DNA of 64,000 nt, taken from assembly GCA_024653485.1 (NCBI GenBank), contig JANLFY010000006.1, positions 62,001 through 126,000 on the forward strand, given 5' to 3'. A program made the translations under genes and the position numbers. The stretch comes from Bacillota bacterium. Its GTDB lineage: Bacteria > Bacillota > SHA-98 > UBA4971. The first letter of the stretch is position 1, and every line of letters begins with the position of its first letter. Shown in pieces: positions 53,022 through 61,986 of the stretch. The notes beneath the pieces are model-generated. The model saw only the letters and a list, made by a program, of their open reading frames with translations. It had not been told where the DNA came from and did not search any database.

Positions 53022-54326
53022 CTATATGAGTCTCTCCAGGGCCGTCAGCGCCTGTTCCTCGTCGGGCTCCGATCCGAACACCGCCACCGACGCGTTGACG
53101 GGAACCAGCAGCTCTTCCATGGTTCTCCTCATGTCCTCGATATCCAGCGAAGAGAGCTCCCTGGCGGTCTCCGCGGGGCTTCTGCCCGTCCCGAAGAGAG
53201 TTTCGAAGCGAGCGACATGGCTCACGGCAAAGTAGATCTCATCCGACTCCATCGCGAACCAGCCGAGATAGCGTCTCCTTGCGCGCTCGAGCGCATCCCG
53301 AGGAAGGCTCTTGACTCTCTTCAGCGCCGTGGCCAATAGTTGCATGGCTCTCGAGGCGTCCCGCGTCGCGACCGTGATGGTGAGAAGGCCCGCCTGCGAG
53401 AGCGGCTCGTAGTCAGCGGCGATTGAGTAAGCAACCCCGGTCTCCTCACGGAGTGCCTGGTAGAGGTGAGACGATATGCCGTCTCCGAGCAACGATGCGA
53501 TGACGGGATACCAGACGCTCGAGCCAGAGACGGGCGCAGGGGTGACGAACGCCAGACGTAGGTAGCCCGGAGTTCTGTCCTCCTCCCGGGCAATATACCG
53601 CGGCCCCTCAAAGCACGACGGCCCGCAAGACTCAGACGCTTGCTCATGCGCAGCAACCGGCCTCGTCGCATGTCCCAAGCTCGTCCCGGCGTCCAGTCCT
53701 CGAGCCACGCCGCAACGCTCGCGCAAGCACTCCTGTACTTCGTCATGTCGAACGTCTCCGCCAACGACCAAGACCATCCTGTCTAGCTGGTAGTGCGTGG
53801 CGTGGTACTCTACAACGTCCGCGTGCGAGACGGCGCGCACCGCCTCCACGCTCCCATAGGGCGGCTGAGCGTATGAAGTGCCCGGCCAGACGCTCTGATA
53901 AACAAGGCCGTCCACGACGGCTTCGGGATCATCCTGGAGTTCCGAGATCTCCTCGATGATCACCTCCTTCTCCTTTTCCACATCCTCGGGTAGCAGGAGG
54001 GGCTCCCTCACGAAGTCCCACAACACGTCGATGGCGCTTGGTAGATGACCCACGGGCACGTTGACCCAGTACGAGACGAACTCGCGCGCGGTCACCGCGT
54101 CCATTTGGCCGCCGAGCCCTTCGATGTCCCGACCAAGCTCCTTACCTGCCGGTCTGCGTCGAGTGCCCCGAAACAGCATGTGCTCGGTGAAGTGTGCCAG
54201 GCCGTTCTTGCCGGGAGCCTCGTAACGACTGCCCGCTCTTGCTCGCAGATTCACGGCAATGGCAGTTCGCCCCGGGCACTCCAGGGTGATCACGCGAAGA
54301 CCGCTCGGCAGGACTGCTTTGTTCAT
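53022..54326 (-). CDS. M16 zinc peptidase
   Basis: 434 residues. HFTEHMLFRGT is the inverted zinc motif HxxEH with the third ligand Glu in EKEVIIEEISELQDDPE. The C-terminal half is the inactive M16_C domain. Members such as PqqF/PqqL and the mitochondrial processing peptidase cut peptides; in RiPP clusters they remove leader peptides. ATG 54326 overlaps the GNAT stop in ATGA. Last gene of the minus-strand operon. Confidence 0.9.
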   Translation of the reverse strand: MNKAVLPSGLRVITLECPGRTAIAVNLRARAGSRYEAPGKNGLAHFTEHMLFRGTRRRPAGKELGRDIEGLGGQMDAVTAREFVSYWVNVPVGHLPSAIDVLWDFVREPLLLPEDVEKEKEVIIEEISELQDDPEAVVDGLVYQSVWPGTSYAQPPYGSVEAVRAVSHADVVEYHATHYQLDRMVLVVGGDVRHDEVQECLRERCGVARGLDAGTSLGHATRPVAAHEQASESCGPSCFEGPRYIAREEDRTPGYLRLAFVTPAPVSGSSVWYPVIASLLGDGISSHLYQALREETGVAYSIAADYEPLSQAGLLTITVATRDASRAMQLLATALKRVKSLPRDALERARRRYLGWFAMESDEIYFAVSHVARFETLFGTGRSPAETARELSSLDIEDMRRTMEELLVPVNASVAVFGSEPDEEQALTALERLI

Positions 54327-54874
54327 ACGCCCGAGTCCTCCAATCGCCTGAAGTCAGAGAACAACATGCTGAAGAGAAAGGCATCCCAGTATCGCCCGTA
54401 CCGGAAGACATACTCCCGGAGGGTGCCGTCAAGTCGAAACCCCATCCTTTCGTTTATCCTGATCATGGTCTTGTTGAACTCAAATACGATGCTCTGAAGA
54501 CGGTTGAGGTTCATTTCCTCAAAGCAGAACCTGATGAGCGTGCGCCTGGCATCGGAACCCAATCCACGTCCTCGGTTCTCTTTATCGCCGATCACCGTGC
54601 CCGCCAGGTTTGCCCTCCGGTTCTTCCAGTCTATCTCGTCCAACTCCAGGAAGCCAACCTTCTTCCCTGTCGAGAGGTCTTCGATCATCAACAGCAGCGT
54701 ATCCTCGCGTGACAGCTTCTCGTCGAAATGCTTGCGCACAGCTTCCTCATTCGTGGGATAAGCCACGGAAGTGAGCGCGGGTTCCACTACGTCCGGCTGG
54801 TTTAGCCACCCGGCAAGCAATGCGTAGTCGGATTCGACGAGCGGGACCAAACGCGACTTATCGCCGACGAGCAT
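54323..54874 (-). CDS. GNAT-family N-acetyltransferase
   Basis: 183 residues. RLVPLVESDYALLAGWL, GFLELDEIDWKNRRANLAGTVIGDKENRGRGLGSDARR (acetyl-CoA loop) and NKTMIRINERMGFRLDG form the RimJ/RimL-type pattern. It would acetylate an amine, possibly of the cluster's product. ATG 54874 is supported by AGGAGGAG eight bases upstream. Confidence 0.88.
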   Translation of the reverse strand: MLVGDKSRLVPLVESDYALLAGWLNQPDVVEPALTSVAYPTNEEAVRKHFDEKLSREDTLLLMIEDLSTGKKVGFLELDEIDWKNRRANLAGTVIGDKENRGRGLGSDARRTLIRFCFEEMNLNRLQSIVFEFNKTMIRINERMGFRLDGTLREYVFRYGRYWDAFLFSMLFSDFRRLEDSGV

Positions 54875-54939
54875 GCCAGGTCTCCTCCTGAAATGCACTA
54901 AAGTTCTCGATGCTACACTATCCCGCTTCACGTACCGGG

Positions 54940-55731
54940 TCACGAGAACTCCACGCCGTGGCGTCGCGCCCGGGAGAGTTGCAGCGAGAAGAGAGCGACC
55001 CCGGCCAACACGTACGCGGCGGCCACGCCCGCCTCTGCCAACAGGTGCGGCAGGACATCTACATAAGAGGCCCCGGCCGCAATTGCCCGAAAGGCAAGTA
55101 GGCCGTTGGTAAGAGGCAGGCACCTGCCGACGGCGGCCAAGGGCTTGGGTAGGGCCTCCAAGGGCACGTTCACGCCTGCCAGAACCATCAGAAGGCTGCT
55201 TGCGGCGTTTGCAAGGACAACCTCCACTCTCGTCGTAAACGATACACACGCGACAGCCAGCGCAAGGCCCGCTACCGACAAGGAGATCAACGGCAGCACG
55301 GGCAAGGCGCGCAACGCGCCGATCAACACAGATACCGGAACGCCAGACAGTGGTCCGATGAGGAAGAGCACAGTGAGGGTCGTCACGATGCCCTCGACGA
55401 ACGATGCGCCCTCCCGTCCCAGGATCGACAGGACCTTGTTCGCGGGCGTGACCATCATGAGCGTCAGGTTGCCGCTCGTACGCTCAATATAGACCATGTT
55501 TGAGATGGGGACCATGATCGCGACGGCGACCGCCTGTACGGCGTTGCCGACAAGTGCGAATTGCCCGAGAGCCGGCCCGCCCGCGTACGTTGCCGCCAAC
55601 ATGAAGAAAGCCACTCTCATAAGCAACTGCGGGATCTCCGTGCTGAGATAGAAGCCTAGAGGCGTGTCCACGAGGAACATCTTGAACGAGATTCTCACGC
55701 TGGCAACGAAAGGCCGCAAAGACCTCACCAT
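54940..55731 (-). CDS. ABC-2 type permease
   Basis: 263 residues with about six transmembrane segments: IPQLLMRVAFFMLAA, AVAVAIMVPISNMVYIERTSGNL (the loop between helices 2 and 3), and later helices. Together with its upstream neighbour it should form the membrane channel of the exporter. It overlaps that gene by seven bases. Confidence 0.85.
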   Translation of the reverse strand: MVRSLRPFVASVRISFKMFLVDTPLGFYLSTEIPQLLMRVAFFMLAATYAGGPALGQFALVGNAVQAVAVAIMVPISNMVYIERTSGNLTLMMVTPANKVLSILGREGASFVEGIVTTLTVLFLIGPLSGVPVSVLIGALRALPVLPLISLSVAGLALAVACVSFTTRVEVVLANAASSLLMVLAGVNVPLEALPKPLAAVGRCLPLTNGLLAFRAIAAGASYVDVLPHLLAEAGVAAAYVLAGVALFSLQLSRARRHGVEFS

Positions 55732-56513
55732 TCGGCTAACCGTCCTTCGGATCGGATTCTATCGAGGACCACTCTGTATGAGTAGTACGCCAGGCATACA
55801 TATGCCCAGGTCAGAACCACAAGGCTTGCGACGATCGTTGCGCGGCTCGTGCCTCCAGCAAGCCCAAAGGCGGCCCTCAAGCCCACGAGCCCCCATGTGG
55901 GAGCCAGGATGTAGCTGATTGCCCTCAGGCCGACGGGAAGACGAGAAACCGGGAACATCACACCCGAGATGATATAGGCCGGCCAGTTCATCAAGCCCAC
56001 CACACGCAACGCCTGTCGAAACCACACGAAGGCGCAACCGGCCACGAGACCCAAGGCTGTGACGGCCACCACCGTCATTACGAGACTGGCAAGGAGGAGC
56101 GTCCAGTCAACAACGGGCATGGCCCGCGGAGCGACACTTGCGGCAAGGAGAAGGGCGGTCAAGACCGAGCAAGCGGAGATCGTGGAATTGGCCAGGCTTC
56201 TCCCGAGAAGGATCCACATCGCGTCGGTAGGGCTAGCCACTAAGAACAGGAGTGTGCCGTCGCGCCGTTCGCGCTCGACGATCATGCCCGAGCTGAAGAG
56301 GTTCGCGTTCCAGATGCCGATTATGCCCGCGCCGATGACGGAGCCGGGGACCAGATCTTCGCGGCCCGCATGCCTGAACAGGAGGACGCTGAGCGCCATG
56401 AAGAACACGGGTTGTCCAACCATGATGTAGAAGTAGTGCGGACGTAGGACGAATTCCTGCACTTGACAACGGTACGCCGTCCTCATCACCCTAACGAGGC
56501 TTCGCACACTCAT
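55725..56513 (-). CDS. ABC-2 type permease
   Basis: 262 residues, six predicted transmembrane helices (for example FMALSVLLFRHAG, VTALGLVAGCAFVWF and YIISGVMFPVSRLPVGLRAISYILAPTW). The MIVERERRDGTLLFLVASP motif is shared with DrrB-like permeases. The ATG overlaps the ATPase stop by four bases. Confidence 0.85.
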   Translation of the reverse strand: MSVRSLVRVMRTAYRCQVQEFVLRPHYFYIMVGQPVFFMALSVLLFRHAGREDLVPGSVIGAGIIGIWNANLFSSGMIVERERRDGTLLFLVASPTDAMWILLGRSLANSTISACSVLTALLLAASVAPRAMPVVDWTLLLASLVMTVVAVTALGLVAGCAFVWFRQALRVVGLMNWPAYIISGVMFPVSRLPVGLRAISYILAPTWGLVGLRAAFGLAGGTSRATIVASLVVLTWAYVCLAYYSYRVVLDRIRSEGRLAEW

Positions 56514-57499
56514 GTCTTCAGCGCATCTCCTCCCACGATTTTCACGTACGCATCTTCGAGACTTGGCTCCTTCACCCTGAAGACCAAGACCTCCGCTCCG
56601 GAGATCGCTCTCAATATGCTGTCGATCCTGTTCCTGATGTTGACCCCGTGAATGACCAGAGTATGTATGTCGCCGTTGGGGTCGCCGCTTTGTTCCACGA
56701 CGATCTCAACGCCCGGCTCTCGCCTCAATCTCTCCAGGTGGTCCTGGGTAACCTGCCTGGCCTGGACTTCCGCCGTACATCCTCCCAGAACGACTTCCTT
56801 CAACTCCTCGGGCGAGGCGACCTTCAGGACCGTGCCCCGATGCAGGATGGCGATGCGCTGGCAGAGCTCTTCCGCCTCGTACATGTAGTGGGTGGTCAGC
56901 AGGATCGTCTTCCCCCTGGAGCGGAGCTCCTTGAGGAGACTCCTCACGGCGCGGGCAGCCACGGGATCAAGACCGATGGTGGGCTCGTCCATGATGATGA
57001 ACTCCGGATCCGCGATCAGGCTGCGGGCGATGTGTAGCCGCTGCTTCATTCCACGAGAGTATGTCTCCACGAGATCGTGGGCCCGTTCTTCGAGTCCGAC
57101 CATTTCCAAGAGCTCCTGTGCACGTCTTCTCGCAACCGACGGGGGCACGTGGTAGAGATCGGAGAAGTAGAGCAGGTTATCCCAGGCGCTGAGCCTCCAG
57201 TACAGCCCCCTCTCGCCGCCGAGAACGAGGCCTATTCGCGGCCTGATCCTCTTATACTCGGTCGCGACGTTATGACCGAGCACAAAGGCCGTGCCCGCGC
57301 TGGGCAATAGGAGCGTGGAGAGCACTTTCGTGAAGGTGGTCTTCCCAGCCCCGTTCGGTCCGAGCAGGCCGAACAACTCCCCCTTCTCTACCGTCAGGTT
57401 GACGTTCTTCAGCGCCTGGACCTCCGCCGGTTGCCCAGATGCGATCCGCCCCGTGCGGCGATAGGTACGGCAGAGATCGCGAGTCACTACGACAGACAC
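56510..57499 (-). CDS. ABC transporter ATPase
   Basis: 329 residues. GLLGPNGAGKTT (Walker A), YSRGMKQRLHIARSL (signature) and FIIMDEPTIGLDP (Walker B) are all intact, as in DrrA/ABC-2 exporter ATPases. A C-terminal domain of 90 residues (about 220-329) follows. It powers the two permeases to export the cluster's product or protect the cell. The GTG start has AGTGGTGG upstream. Confidence 0.92.
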   Translation of the reverse strand: MSVVVTRDLCRTYRRTGRIASGQPAEVQALKNVNLTVEKGELFGLLGPNGAGKTTFTKVLSTLLLPSAGTAFVLGHNVATEYKRIRPRIGLVLGGERGLYWRLSAWDNLLYFSDLYHVPPSVARRRAQELLEMVGLEERAHDLVETYSRGMKQRLHIARSLIADPEFIIMDEPTIGLDPVAARAVRSLLKELRSRGKTILLTTHYMYEAEELCQRIAILHRGTVLKVASPEELKEVVLGGCTAEVQARQVTQDHLERLRREPGVEIVVEQSGDPNGDIHTLVIHGVNIRNRIDSILRAISGAEVLVFRVKEPSLEDAYVKIVGGDALKT

Positions 57500-57543
57500 T
57501 TTCCACCACTTCCCTTTGCCTCATGGAAGCGCTCAGTAATGCC

Positions 57544-59169
57544 CTAAGGGTCCGGGGAAAGCCTGTGGAGCACGGTGCTCTCCTGGTTCCCTACTTCTTC
57601 TTGCTGTTCTTCTTGGTCTTTGCGACTTTGAGGCAGGCTCTTATTGCCATCGGCCTCACCCCCTTCGTAGAGGCCTACGGTGCGGCTTTCCCCGGTACCC
57701 TGAAGGATGTCGCGAACGACCGAAAGAGCGTCGGCTACCTCCTCCATGAACGTGTCTGTCACTATCAAGCTGGGTCCGGCGAGGTAAACGTTCTCCACGG
57801 AAACGAGCATCTCGACACGACCTCTCGAGATACCCACAAACCCCTCTTCGAACATCGGGTGAACGCGAAACCCGTATGCCGGAGCATTCCTGCACAGCCT
57901 CTTGAGCGGCTCAAGCGTGTCGAGGGCGTCAAGATCGCGCCCGTCCTCGCGGGTGCTAGGTGAAGCCATTGTCGCAAGAAAGACCAGAGTGCCCGCGGAC
58001 AACGGTGCGACGTACGAACGCCTTCGTTCCAGATTGAACCAGAATCTCAGCCAAAAGTCTGATGCCGTTTTGTACTGCAGCTCCTTCTTGGCAAAGAACC
58101 ATACGTCCGCAAGGACTTCATCCAGAGCGCGACGGACCCCTCCTCGCGGCGCCAGGTACTGCCAGACCCAAAATGGCCCGACGCCGATCTCGCGCGCGAT
58201 GTGCCTTGGCTTCCTGTATTGGTGTAACAGAACTCTCCTCGCAAGCCATGAAGTCGTTCCACGGGGAAACGCTCGAGGAAGCGAGAGCCCATACAGCCTT
58301 GATACCTTTCGCGCTAAGAAGTCGTAGAGCACGGTCATCCGAAGGAGCCGGACGTGACGCATGATGTAGTCCCAGTCCAGGCCGTCCTCGTAGGTCCTGA
58401 CGATGAGGCAGACATCGTTCACGTCCTTCTGTATCACATATCCGTGCTGGTGGGCATGGGCCAATGTTACCAGCAAGGCGTTCTCGGGCGAGGGAACGTA
58501 GAAGCCGCTATCGATTCGGCGAGCGTGGTCCCAAAACCAGCTTGGTTCGAGGTAACCGTGGCGAATCCCCACGGGCATGGATGGCCAGTGTATGTCCAGG
58601 CACACCCGATGGCGACCCTGGACTTGTTTCTCAAGAGTGATCGAGCCCGCGACCACATGGCCGTCGCCATCGATGGAGCGTCTCAACTGAATCCAGGGAG
58701 CCACGCGCCCCGGAACGTACCCCGCCCTAGAGAGGCGCCGGACCATTTCCCATGCAGTCTTCGTGTTCGGGGCGACCACATCGATGTCGTTTTGCGCCCG
58801 CAAACAGGTGTCGGGAACCAAGTACCAAAGACTAGTTCCCTTCACCAACATCACCCTGAGTCCCGCGAGGAGCGGGGATATGGCCTCGAGCTCCGCCCGA
58901 AGCTCTCTTGCCCGCCGGCCTGCCTCGAGCCCATCTCCGCATTCCCGCTCGAGAGCGCTCGCAAGGTCGCTCATGCGCGGGTCCCCGAGGCCGTTGATAT
59001 TGCCGTAGGCGATGGGAGCAACCTTGTTGGCATCAAGCCAAGACACGGCAAACTTCGACCTACCTAGGATCGACTCAGTGTGCGCGCGAACCCACGCTCG
59101 GGCCTGCGTCGCGGCGGGTGAATCAAGGTCAACTCGGGCGAGGGTTTCGAGGATGTCGACCAGTGACAT
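57544..59169 (-). CDS. Nucleotidyltransferase family (PF14907-like) with C-terminal domain
   Basis: 541 residues. MLVKGTSLWYLVPD, NDIDVVAPNTKTAWEMVRRLSRAGY (the DxD metal site) and DIHWPSM with later ENALLVTLAHAHQHGY match the uncharacterised NTP_transf_5 family, which is often found in lasso-peptide and other RiPP clusters of Bacillota. Its C-terminal 130 residues (MASPSTRE, ENVYLAGPSLIVTDTFMEEVADAL) resemble a small PqqD- or YcaO-unrelated regulatory fold, and the last 30 residues are charged. ATG 59169 has GAGGGGG upstream; GTG 59187 overlaps the previous stop. Confidence 0.72.
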   Translation of the reverse strand: MSLVDILETLARVDLDSPAATQARAWVRAHTESILGRSKFAVSWLDANKVAPIAYGNINGLGDPRMSDLASALERECGDGLEAGRRARELRAELEAISPLLAGLRVMLVKGTSLWYLVPDTCLRAQNDIDVVAPNTKTAWEMVRRLSRAGYVPGRVAPWIQLRRSIDGDGHVVAGSITLEKQVQGRHRVCLDIHWPSMPVGIRHGYLEPSWFWDHARRIDSGFYVPSPENALLVTLAHAHQHGYVIQKDVNDVCLIVRTYEDGLDWDYIMRHVRLLRMTVLYDFLARKVSRLYGLSLPRAFPRGTTSWLARRVLLHQYRKPRHIAREIGVGPFWVWQYLAPRGGVRRALDEVLADVWFFAKKELQYKTASDFWLRFWFNLERRRSYVAPLSAGTLVFLATMASPSTREDGRDLDALDTLEPLKRLCRNAPAYGFRVHPMFEEGFVGISRGRVEMLVSVENVYLAGPSLIVTDTFMEEVADALSVVRDILQGTGESRTVGLYEGGEADGNKSLPQSRKDQEEQQEEVGNQESTVLHRLSPDP

Positions 59170-59183
59170 TGAGATGGGCCCCC

Positions 59184-60227
59184 TCACGTGCCCAGGATGA
59201 TGGTACAGAGATACCCGGCGTGCACAAAGTCGTCGGCCGGAGCGGTGCGGAATCTCAAGCCCGGATCGTCCCCGCGGATCAAGGCGCAGTATGGGTCGGG
59301 CTCGTCAATGCTGTGGTAGAAGCGTCTTGCCGCACACCCGGCCTTGCACAATGTCAAGGCGTCACACTCCCGGCACGCGCGTGGGATACGCGTGATGCCC
59401 GTCCTCACGAACGCCTCTGTCAGGCTGAACTGGGGATCTTCAAGCGCCTTAACGGTAATGCCAACGGAAGGCCAGTACACGCATGGCACAATCTGGCCGT
59501 CCGGTCTTATCCGAAGACTCTTGGTGCCACAGCGCCCGTCTTGATGCGGAGAGGGAATGCCCGTGACCGCGTTGACCACGCCTTCGCTGAGGGCGACCAC
59601 GGTCCCCTCCAGAAAGAGATTCCTTACTCCCAGCCAAAACTCGTCGTATGTCAGAGAGAACCTATCGGTCCGCACGGGTTTGTATACGTTTATCCGTAGA
59701 TTGACACCATAACGGTCAAGCAACGGGAAGAACCCGGGCAGTGCCTGGTAATTGGTGTTCATCATGCACGCGACGATGCTGGTTTTCACCCCAGCAGCCA
59801 GGCACCGCTCTACCGCCCTTATGGCAGCGTCAAACGCGCCTGGCCCTCGGAACTCGTCGTGCCCTCTCCGCGTGGGGAAGTCGATCGATATGTCAATGTC
59901 GTGGAAGTAGCGTAAGCGTCTCTCGTCTAGCGCGTTAACGGAGTACCCGTTTGAGGTAAGGCTCATCTTCATGGAGCTATCGTGAAGATAGTCCAGAATG
60001 CCACCGATGTTGGGATGAAGCCCGTTTTCGCCCGTGCCCAGGTTCAACGCAGCTATTGGCAGAGCCTCGACGATCTTTCGGACATCTTCCAGTGCGAGAC
60101 TGCTGGGTGTCTCGCCCCTTGAGTAACAGTGCTCGCACCCGAGGTTACACCTGCTGGTCAAGCCAATGCCCACAGACCACCCATCTGCCTTTGTGCCTGC
60201 ATGCGCACTGGTGCAATGGCCGCCCAT
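59184..60227 (-). CDS. Radical SAM/SPASM peptide maturase-like enzyme
   Basis: 347 residues. GLTSRCNLGCEHCYSRGETPSSL holds the CX3CX2C motif, NLGTGENGLHPNIGG replaces the usual GGE, and the C-terminal CGTKSLRIRPDGQIVPC, CRECDALTLCKAGCAARRF, ...C is a full SPASM arrangement with two auxiliary clusters. This is the layout of sactisynthase-like peptide maturases. ATG 60227 lies behind GAGGAG; the frame is open to 60302. First gene of the minus-strand operon. Confidence 0.88.
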   Translation of the reverse strand: MGGHCTSAHAGTKADGWSVGIGLTSRCNLGCEHCYSRGETPSSLALEDVRKIVEALPIAALNLGTGENGLHPNIGGILDYLHDSSMKMSLTSNGYSVNALDERRLRYFHDIDISIDFPTRRGHDEFRGPGAFDAAIRAVERCLAAGVKTSIVACMMNTNYQALPGFFPLLDRYGVNLRINVYKPVRTDRFSLTYDEFWLGVRNLFLEGTVVALSEGVVNAVTGIPSPHQDGRCGTKSLRIRPDGQIVPCVYWPSVGITVKALEDPQFSLTEAFVRTGITRIPRACRECDALTLCKAGCAARRFYHSIDEPDPYCALIRGDDPGLRFRTAPADDFVHAGYLCTIILGT

Positions 60228-61241
60228 GGTCCATGCTCCTCTCTTCTTTCTTCTCGGGCCGCAAACCAGCTCTGCCTTGGTAGCTGGTTCCAGTAGTCGC
60301 ACACCGCCCCAGCGGCGCTTGCTTGTGTCGCGGCTTCGCTCCGTCCGCCAGCCGGCGTGACGACTAGCGCTACGAGGCTGTGCGCCCGATTCCGGGGCAG
60401 CCTGCCGAAGAGCACTTGAAGGAGCTGAAGCTCAGCGGGCGTTAGTGACTTCGCCGTCTTGGGGTCGGCCGCACGTGGCTTGATTGGGAAGAAAGTGGCA
60501 ATGGTGGTGCGATAGTGCCCGATCTCATGGGCTTTGGATGAGCAGAAACTTTGTGTGATTGGAAGGCGACAGAGAGCGTCCCGGGTACATCCGGAAGCTA
60601 GCTCTCGGCCCTATTTGGCATTTCCTATTCGCCGGGGAATCCAAGAGTCCTGCAGACTCATAGACAGAATCTACAGAATCTCATTTCACCTCCTTTCGTT
60701 TCTTCGTTTCATTTCCCATGCTCAACGCCAGATTCACGACCCATCGAGAGTTCGCAGGACAGAACACGAATCGGCCTTCCTCGCCTGCGTTGCAAGCGCT
60801 CGAGCTTTTCGGAACGAGCCTCACATGGTCGGAGGCTTCCGGCCCGGATGGGTGTGGAGGGCACGAGCTAATCCGGCCATCCCAGCCCATCTCCGCGACC
60901 GTGTCTCCAGTGGACGGGACTTCGAGCCTCCCATCGACAGGGCATTGACATGGGTGCCTCGCAGTAATACACTTCTGGTAAGGAGCGCTCTTTCTTACAT
61001 ATCGACTTGACAGCCTGAGCATATGGAATTCGGCCAGCCTCGGGAGCCAGACTCCGGGCGAGCCGCGCCGCAAGCGCGCCGCCGCTCTGGAAAGGTAACA
61101 CCGGAAGCCCAGGCGAGGACCTACGCCCTGAAAAGTGGCGCAACGCTATGGCCGTCCACTTGGGTCTCCCACACGACCAAAGGCCGGCAGTGGCCTCGAG
61201 GAGCCGTTCTGAACCGGGTGGCTCAGCGGAAGAGGTGCAGA
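60228..61241. other. 1-kb stretch with no convincing gene, gene-like remnants
   Basis: On the minus strand three stretches look protein-like but are broken by stops or frame changes: one (60681-61023) with seven cysteines ending in NETKKRKEVK; one from 60600 to 60160 with KAHEIGHYRTT and LTPAELQLLQVLFGRLPRNRAHSLVALVV; and one near 61000-61143 with GGALAARLARSLAPEAG. The middle one contains a HEIGH zinc-protease-like motif. I cannot assign it. A decayed mobile element or gene is the simplest reading; a non-coding RNA is possible. Confidence 0.4.
60611..60684 (-). other. Two very small overlapping frames behind a strong ribosome site
   Basis: AAAGGAGG at 60691-60698 stands before ATG 60684, which opens MRFCRFCL and a stop; that stop overlaps ATG 60661 (ATGA), which opens a 16-codon frame MSLQDSWIPRRIGNAK. 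The preceding cysteine-containing frame also ends at the first ATG. A leader peptide or a decayed gene start is possible. Confidence 0.3.
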
Positions 61242-61475
61242 ATGTATAGGGCTAAGGTTACGTCCAAGGGGCAAGTCACGATCCCCATGGCAGTCCGAGA
61301 GAAGCTCGGGCTGAGGCCGGGCGATATGCTCGAGATTCGCGAGACGGCAGATGGGTACGTGATAAGGAAATGTGTGAGAGTGTCGCCTTTCGATCGGTAC
61401 GTAGGGTTCCTGCGCAGCAAGGCGGGCCACACCAGCGATGGGATAGTCGAGGAAATGAGGGGTCCGAGTGATTAG
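61242..61475 (+). CDS. AbrB-type (SpoVT-AbrB fold) antitoxin
   Basis: 77 residues. AKVTSKGQVTIPMAVREKLGLRPGDMLEIRE is the AbrB/MazE-like DNA-binding fold. The C-terminus is the toxin-binding tail. It would repress its own operon and neutralise the PIN toxin. ATG 61242 has GAGGTG upstream. It overlaps the toxin by eight bases. Confidence 0.9.
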   Translation: MYRAKVTSKGQVTIPMAVREKLGLRPGDMLEIRETADGYVIRKCVRVSPFDRYVGFLRSKAGHTSDGIVEEMRGPSD

Positions 61476-61953
61476 CGCTGTGGACACCAACGTCTTGCTG
61501 GATATACTGGTTCCGAACACACCTCACAGCGAGGCGTCAAAGGCCCTCCTCGACCAGGCGTACGCTGAGGGTTCCCTGATAATCTGCGAGGTTGTCTACA
61601 CCGAACTGCTCTGCCAATTCGAAACGTCTCATGACGTGAACGTGTTCCTCTCGGATACCGGCATACGCCTTGTGACTTCCGGCCGAGAGGCCCTCCAAGT
61701 GGCCGCCCTTGCCTGGAAAGACTATGTTTCCAGGCGTACCGGCCAACTTCAGTGTGCAAGGTGTGGGAGGTTTCAGGAAATCACCTGCGTTCAATGCGGT
61801 GCTGCTATCACGTCACGACAGCGCATAATCACTGACTTCCTCATCGGCGGGCATGCTCTCACGTGCGCAGACCGCCTGCTGTCAAGAGACAGAGGATTCT
61901 ACAAGACGTACTTTCCATCTCTTAAGGTCAAGGCCAAACCCGGCCCAGAGTGA
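61468..61953 (+). CDS. PIN-domain toxin with zinc-ribbon insertion (VapC-like)
   Basis: 161 residues. AVDTNVLLDIL (first Asp), the Glu in VYTELL and the later ITDFLIGGHA and LLSRDRGFYK (acidic triad) make a PIN ribonuclease. Between the last two motifs lies CARCGRF...CVQCGAA, a four-cysteine ribbon insertion not usual in VapC. PIN toxins cut tRNA or rRNA. The GTG start overlaps the antitoxin stop. Confidence 0.88.
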   Translation: MISAVDTNVLLDILVPNTPHSEASKALLDQAYAEGSLIICEVVYTELLCQFETSHDVNVFLSDTGIRLVTSGREALQVAALAWKDYVSRRTGQLQCARCGRFQEITCVQCGAAITSRQRIITDFLIGGHALTCADRLLSRDRGFYKTYFPSLKVKAKPGPE

Positions 61954-61986
61954 CTTGCTTCCACGCTCCAGCGCGCAATGGGCCTG

